Shown here one piece after another: positions 58,331 to 64,000 of a stretch of 64,000 bases of DNA. Origin of the DNA: Asterella californica (lineage: Eukaryota; Streptophyta; Marchantiopsida; Marchantiales; Aytoniaceae); NCBI GenBank assembly GCA_036924285.1, contig JAYKYS010000016.1:7068001-7132000 (forward strand), in the 5' to 3' direction. Position 1 is the first letter of the stretch. Each line of letters starts with the position of its first letter. A model generated the notes under the pieces. That model did not search any database. It saw only the letters and a list, made by a program, of their open reading frames with translations, and was not told the DNA's origin. The position numbers and the translations under genes were made by a program.

Positions 58331-59103
58331 GCGTAATTTGTACTTCGTGTTTACGTGCTTCGTGGTCGACGACATCGTCAACGGCACGTGTTTGTAGTTT
58401 GTTCAATATAAACTTTGAGGCCTAAATGGTACTCTTGGATAAAAATTCGTTCTTTGTGTGTTTGTCATGTGAGTGAAGACAAAAACCTTTTTGTCAACTT
58501 GTTTCTCATTGGTCGAAAGTTTGACCAATCACCTTCTACCAAGTTTCTTTCACGTTTTGAGGGTTAGTGGCACTTCCCGTGGTCCATTCGCGGAGTGTGA
58601 GATATGGTTGGAAAGCTTGGGAGACGAGGATGCCCGTAGACTCAATGGTTGCTGGATTTGAAGCGCGGATGAGAAAGTTTTGATCAATTGAAGCTGAGGG
58701 GGTCAAATTTGTGACCAATTTCATTTCCGTGAAGTCTTTCTCACTTTCTGGGAGTTCTGTGAGGTTGCTGGAGATGAATTGACTGTTGCTGGAAAGCTCT
58801 TGAGATGGGCTTGCCGATGGACTCCGAGATCGATCGATTCCAAGCCGGAGTGAAAAAGTTATGGCCAGCTGAAGTTGGATGTCTCAAATCGGAGGCTATG
58901 ATAGTAGGCGACTGTAAACATGAGACATTGAGAGAGATATGGAGAGTTTGAGGTCGAATTTCGATATGAAACCTTCCAGGGTCTGAGAAAGTACAGTCAG
59001 CTACATACCTGTGAAATTTGAGACCATTTGGATTATTGGGTTGAAGGGAAACGTTGTTTTTGTGCACAAGGGTCTGCATATCGTCTTGTGTCATGGACAA
59101 AAA

Positions 59104-59806
59104 GGGCTTGGATCGTTCCAAGAGTTTGGTTGAAGATCTGCTGGTGAAATTTTACAGAGTGGTAGTGATGGTGACACATTAGCTTCCTGAGAAGTTTGAG
59201 CTGTTTTGATCGAGCGGTTTGTGAGGAATCGAACAGCAAAGTTCTGTCGAAATAGTATCATGTTATAAAAACAGCGATAAGGGCTTGATCGTTCCAAGAG
59301 TTTGGTTGAAGATCTGCTGGTGAAATTTTACAGAGTGGTAGTGATGGTGACACATTAGCTTCCTGAGAAGTTTGAGCTGTTTTGATCGAGCGGTTTGTGA
59401 GGAATCGAACAGCAAAGTTCTGTCGAAATAGTATCATGTTATAAAAACAGCGATAAGGGCTTGATCGTTCCAAGAGTTTGGTTGAAGATCTGCTGGTGAA
59501 ATTTTACAGAGTGGTAGTGATGGTGACACATTAGCTTCTTGAGAAGTTTGAGCTGTTTTGATCGAGCGGTTTGTGAGGAATCGAACAGCAAAGTTCTGTC
59601 GAAATAGTATCATGTTATAAAAACAGCGATAAGGGCTTGATCGTTCCAAGAGTTTGGTTGAAGATCTGCTGGTGAAATTTTACAGAGTGGTAGTGATGGT
59701 GACACATTAGCTTCCTGAGAAGTTTGAGCTGTTTTGATCGAGTGGGTTGTGAGGAATCGAACAGCAAAGTTTTGTTAAAATAGTATCATGTTATAGAAAC
59801 AGCGAA
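59104..59806. repeat. 176-bp tandem array (four units) in LTR-C
   Basis: Units start GGGCTTG-ATCGTTCCAAGAG at 59104, 59281, 59457 and 59633 (the first is 177 bp). The middle units are almost identical, while the last differs more (AGTGGGTTGTG, TTTTGTTAAAATAG). The second LTR-C copy has two such units (about 63197-63556, inverted). Confidence 0.95.
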
Positions 59807-60474
59807 CTTTGGAAGGGCATAGATGCCAACTCAGAGATGATCTCTCTGCATGTAATACCTTAATAGAGAGATTATTCTACAGGCTATCTGCTGGCCTTGG
59901 TTTCATCTCATTCTGAGCTGTGGTTGAGGAGTGACAGCGAGTTAAAGTTGAGAGCTTCTTGCTCCGAAAGGCGCAAGAGTTAAGATTCTTTGGAGAACAG
60001 GTCGGCCTGGAGGTTTTGCCGGTGCTTCAGAGCACTTGATCATGGGTATGGAGAGTTGTTGACTGTATTTCCTGTGTTTGGATCCTCTCCATACTCGCAT
60101 GCCTGTTTGTACGCCCAGTTGGTTTGGTTTGGATTTGTGTGCGGGCGTTGCGCTTAGTTTCTTTTTCTATTAGGAGTGTTGGTATTTCTCTTGTGGTGAG
60201 GCTGGAGTGATGACCAGCAGACCCAAGAGTGCTTGCGGTGATGGCAGGAACAGGTTGCCCGTGCTTGTTACCTCGGTTCTATTCCTAGTCGAGTAAGAGA
60301 GAGATCTGCCGAGAGGACGTGAGGATATCGTACCGAGATAGGTTCAGAGTGTACTTGGAGGTCAGAGAGAGGTTTGGGTGGTTGCTGGTTCTGAGTCACG
60401 GAGTGCGACACGTACTCTCTACAGCTAGATACCCGGTGTATTCCCAGATAAGAAAGCACGTCACACGACAACAT

Positions 60475-61325
60475 CAGATCAGATGCAAGGGGAGGTGACT
60501 AGTGCACCGATTACCTCTTGCAGATCTGAACGGACAAAACATCTAGTGAGTAGGTATATACATGAAGGTTTTCTTGCTGCACACCATGCATATATGGCCA
60601 ATGTTCTTCAGGAACAAGAACCGAGTTCGCTTGAGGAGGCAATGCACAAGATCAATGGATAAGTGCTATGGAAGCTGAACTTGCTTCGCTTCATCACCAA
60701 CAGACTTGGGAGTTTGTGGACTTACCTCAGGGTAAGAAAGCGATTGGTTGCAGGTGCAAGGTCAAGCGCAACTCGGATGGTACCGTGTGTCGGTACAAGG
60801 CCAGATTGGTAGCTAAGGGCTACGCACAGCAACATGGAGTGGATTTTGAGGAGACCTTTGCTCCTGTTGCGAAGATGGTGACTATTCGAACAGCAGTTGC
60901 AGTTGCAACTCAGAAAGGTTGGAAGATGCACCAGATGGACTTCAAAAACGTCTTCCTCAACGGCGATCTTGAGGAGGAGGTCTACATGCAGCAACCTCCA
61001 GGTTATGAGGATCCGAAGTTTCCTTCTCGTGTGTGTAAGTTACGAAAGGCCCTCTATGGTCTGAAACAGGCACCAAGAGCATGATATGCGAAGATCAATT
61101 CTTACTTGCAGTCTCTTGATTTCCACCTTTGTAGTTCAGACTCTATCTTGCATTCGTTACGAATACAAGACCGGATTGTTGTGATCACCATCTATGTTGA
61201 TGACTTGATCATTACCGGTAACTATGAGGAGCTTATTTCTCAGATCAAAGATCTTTTGAAATCCGAGTTTGAGATGATGGACTTAGGAGAACTCAAGTAC
61301 TTCCTTGCTGTGGAGTTCATTAGAG
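60475..61325 (+). pseudogene. Old copia copy O, second half, part 2 (reverse transcriptase)
   Basis: Resumes Cop-1 at about 50044 and runs to about 50893 (LKYFLAVEFIR). It holds the N-terminal half of RT, including [33 protein letters not shown] and YVDDLIITGNYEEL. Damage: a lost base near 60652 (frameshift), a 6-bp loss before KVKRNSDG, and TGA at 61082-61084 in place of a tryptophan. It ends abruptly at 61325 in unrelated AT-rich DNA, so the rest of RT and RNase H are gone. Confidence 0.9.
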
Positions 61326-62556
61326 CGCAGCGCGAGTTCACGAGAAACGCTGCGAGTTCTTGAAACGAGCAGCGTTTCTAGAACTCAAGACCACAGTCAC
61401 ATCCACAAAATTAGAGACAAGTCTAGTCTATATATCTCTTGAAATTGCAAGAAGAAGTTGTGTACAATTTGAGTACGAGTTTTATCTTTTCGACCGAGAT
61501 AACAACCTCGATAAGAAGCTTTTTCTAGAATATATAGTGCCCGCGAAGATACATTAAGATCAGATTTCGATCAAAAGTATTAGCCAGAACAGTAATCCGA
61601 GCACCGAATCAAACAATGGAGGATAACAAACTAGATACCAAAGAATATGTAAAGAGAGAGCAGAGGGGAATACAAATGTATTTAGAAAAATTAAGATTTT
61701 GAAACGAATAAAGACGGGAGAATAGGAACAAAATATGAGGGTATATGAAATAAGACAATTGGTTTTTGTGTAAGCAATATATGACAGAACAAAACAAGAA
61801 TTAAAATATCAGAAACTGACAATGGTTATCACTAATCAGGTACCAAGGAGACTGCAGAATGAGAGCATAAAAAGTGCTCGCACATGCTGAGAAAATTAAG
61901 ATTCTAGATGAGAGTATAAGTAATAGAATAAGAGTGTACAGAGAACCACAATTTGTTTTTTTAACTCCAATGAATTAAGGAGGAAGATAGAAAAAAAAGG
62001 AGAAGACAACAAGCGCGATCAACTTGTAAGTCGAACACATCGCACCTTGTGAGATCGAAGCCATGGATCCTCTGATCTCACAGAAACAAAAGTCCAAGTC
62101 TAGTACTAAGTTTACTTGTATAACACATGAGTTGCAGCTGAAAACGTAAATCATCATTATCAAGTACATTGTTGCCAGGCAATAATGAAGATCAAACTGA
62201 AATTTATCAACAGATGAGATCCATGAAGGACTTGGTAGTAGAATCTAGATCGAAGAATATAAGCTTGAATCTGATGAAAGTCGCAATCGGAGCATCTAAC
62301 GTCGACTTGAATTTACTCTCTAAAACCTCTCTTAGGTCAAGAGATAGCACCCAAGAATCCACAACCAGAATATTAATGTCAGACAAGGCTCGTTTAGCCG
62401 TTAAAGAACGACTGAATGAAGATCAGATTGAGATATAATTTTGAATAGAGAAGTCGGTTCTTTATGCAGATTAGCAGCAGTTTGTCGATGAAGCGGCAAT
62501 GAGAAGAGGACGTGACGAGAACCGCTTAGTATTGAACCCGTTTTATAATGAAGCGT
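61326..62556. other. AT-rich spacer between copia remnant and second LTR-C
   Basis: Begins with an inverted repeat containing heat-shock-element-like motifs (listed separately). A weak frame at 62214-62438 (+) (74 codons, MRSMKDLVVESRSKNISLNL at the start) has no recognisable domain; I would not call it a gene. Otherwise nothing stands out. Confidence 0.4.
61334..61437 (+). promoter_or_regulatory. HSE-like inverted repeat followed by TATA-like box
   Basis: Arms 61334-61353 (GAGTTCACGAGAAACGCTGC) and 61369-61386 (GCAGCGTTTCTAGAACTC) are inverted copies. Within them TTC-nn-GAA spacing occurs at 61357-61364 (TTCTTGAA) and 61376-61383 (TTTCTAGAAC), plus a weak TTCACGAG at 61337, the unit of plant heat-shock elements. 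CTATATATCT follows at 61428-61437. No clear coding sequence follows, so function is uncertain. Confidence 0.3.
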
Positions 62557-64000
62557 TGTCGTGTGACGTGCTTTCTTCTCTAGGAATACACCGGGTATCT
62601 AGCTCCGTGACTCAGAACCAGCGATCACCCAAACCTCTCTCTGACTTCCAAATACACTCTGAACCTATCTCGTTACGATATCCTCATGTCCTCTCGACAA
62701 ATCTCTCTCTTACTTGACTAGGAATAGAACCGGGGTAACAAGCACGGGCAACCTGTTCTTGCCATCACCGCAAGCACTCTTGGGTCTACTGGTCATCACT
62801 CCAACTCACCACAAGAGAAATACCAGCACTCCTAACAGAAAAGAAACCTAAGCGCAACTCCCGCACACAAATCCAATCAAACCAACTAGGCGTACAAACA
62901 AACATGCGAGTATGGAGAGAATCCAAACACAGGTAACACTGTCAACAACTCTCCATACTCAAGATCAAGTGCTCTGAAGCACTAGCAAAACCTCCAAGTC
63001 GACCTGTTCTTCAAAGAATCTTAACTCTTGCGTCTTTCAGAGCAAGAACCTCTCAACTTTACCTCGCTGTCACTCCTCAACCACAGCTCAGAATGAGATG
63101 AAACCAAGGCCAGCCGATAGCCTGTAGAATAATCTCTCTATTAAGGTATTACATGCAGAGATATCATCTCTGAGTTGGCATCTATGCCCTTCCAAAGTTC
63201 GCTGTTTTTATAACATGATACTATTTCGACAGAACTTTGCTGTTCGATTCCTCACAAACCACTAAACGAAAATGGCTCGAACTTCTTAGGAAACTAATGT
63301 GTCACCATCACTACCACTCTGTAAAATTTCACCAGTAGATCCTCAATCAAACTCTCGGAATGATCCAAACCCTTATCGTTGTTTTTATAACATGATACTA
63401 TTTCGACAGAACTTTGTTGTTTGATACCTCACAAACCACTCGACCAAAATGGCTCAAACTTCTCAAGAAGCTAATGTATCACCATCACTACCATTCTGTA
63501 AAATTTCATCAGCAGATCCTCAACCAAACTCTCGGAAAGATCCAAACCCTTAGTGTCAATGACACGAGATGATATGCAAACCCTTGTACACGAAAACAGC
63601 GATACCTTTCTACCCAATAACCCAAATGGTCTGAAATTTCACAGGTAAGTAGCTTACTGATCTTCTCAGATTCTAGAAGGTTTCATAGTAAATTTCGACC
63701 CCAAACTCTCCATGTCGCTCTCAATGTCTCCTGTTTACAGTCGCCTACTCTCATAACCTCCGATTTGAGACACCCAACTTCAGCCGGTCATAACTTTTTC
63801 ACTCCGGCTTGGAATCGATTGATCTCGGAGTCCATCAGCAAACCCATCTCAAGAGCTTTCCAGCAACAGTCAATTTGTCTCCAGCAACCTCACAGAACTC
63901 CTAGAAAGTGAGAAAGACCTCACAGAAATAAAATTGGTCATGAATTTGATCCCTTTAGTTTCAATTGATCGAAACGTTGTCATATGTGCTTCAAATCGAG
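62557..64000 (+). mobile_element. Second LTR-C copy, running off the window
   Basis: Starts TGTCGTGTGACGTGCTTTCT and matches, as the reverse complement, 60470 back to about 58640. It is preceded by GCGT (62553-62556). Differences include loss of a short segment near its start and two rather than four 176-bp units. Its other end lies beyond position 64000. Confidence 0.85.

Larger units (their letters stand above)
57601..60470 (-). mobile_element. LTR-C, 2870-bp solo-LTR-like unit
   Basis: Inserted in the old copia copy between ACGT and ACAT. Its ends are TGTCGTGTTG and GTCACACGACA, sharing TGTCGTG/CACGACA with the Gy-A and Gy-B LTRs. No gag-pol and no internal direct repeat of the ends is present, so a solo LTR or a small non-autonomous element is likely. 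It contains a 4 x 176-bp array (59104-59806). A second copy begins in the opposite orientation at 62557 and runs off the window; a 55-bp end fragment lies at 31475. Orientation is inferred from likeness of the TGTCGTGTTG end to the Gy-B LTR 3' end. Confidence 0.7.

Noticed and set aside
59104..59806. CRISPR array
   Set aside because: The repeats are contiguous 176-bp tandem units without spacers, inside a plant retroelement.
57601..64000. LTR-C pair as the two LTRs of one element
   Set aside because: The copies are in opposite orientation with copia remnant and AT-rich DNA between them, and the first has its own target duplication. They are two insertions.

Overview
The window looks like nuclear DNA of a plant. 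Three things point that way: Arabidopsis-type telomere repeats (TTTAGGG), spliced genes for two conserved eukaryotic proteins whose sequence matches the plant versions, and dense plant-type LTR retrotransposons, including a Ty1/copia element primed by initiator tRNA-Met. A non-seed land plant such as a bryophyte is my guess from the style of the retroelement proteins. That guess is weak.

Positions 1-27.7 kb are mostly gene space with AT-rich spacers. A solo or partial LTR of gypsy family 'Gy-A' lies at 253-2140. A four-exon gene for the box C/D snoRNP assembly factor BCD1 (HIT zinc finger) lies at 5879-7438 (+), with a telo-box upstream and a broken copy of its 5' end at about 12.6-12.8 kb. 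A complete 12-exon gene for EMC1, the large lumenal subunit of the ER membrane protein complex, lies at 22800-16323 (-). All its splice phases fit and give a predicted 998-residue protein. The two genes are unrelated in function; both look like housekeeping genes.

Positions 27.7-64 kb are a retroelement graveyard. I use these names: Gy-A and Gy-B (related Ty3/gypsy elements with 2.0 kb and 1.3 kb LTRs), Cop-1 (a young, full-length Ty1/copia element at 46578-51955), O (an older, fragmented copia copy of the same family), D (an element of about 5.9 kb, rich in GAAGAC/GTCTTC, carrying a coiled-coil ORF) and LTR-C (a 2.87 kb solo-LTR-like unit). Gy-A, Gy-B, D and O are each split into two pieces lying in opposite orientation. 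Flipping one segment, about 33468-43541, rejoins all four. It also restores target-site duplications: AACCG for D in O and GCGG for Gy-A in D. ACGT for Gy-B and LTR-C is restored with one mismatch each. The rebuilt stack is O, interrupted by D, interrupted by Gy-A, interrupted by Cop-1 (TSD GCTTG). LTR-C is a separate insertion in O. The locus therefore records at least four nested insertions and one recent inversion of about 10 kb (or an assembly error of that shape).

None of the retroelement ORFs is intact. Stops, frameshifts, an internal 22-bp duplication and loss of the reverse transcriptase core disable Gy-A and Gy-B. Cop-1 has two amber stops and a lysine in place of the integrase catalytic glutamate. 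I found no rRNA genes, no CRISPR arrays and no convincing tRNA gene.
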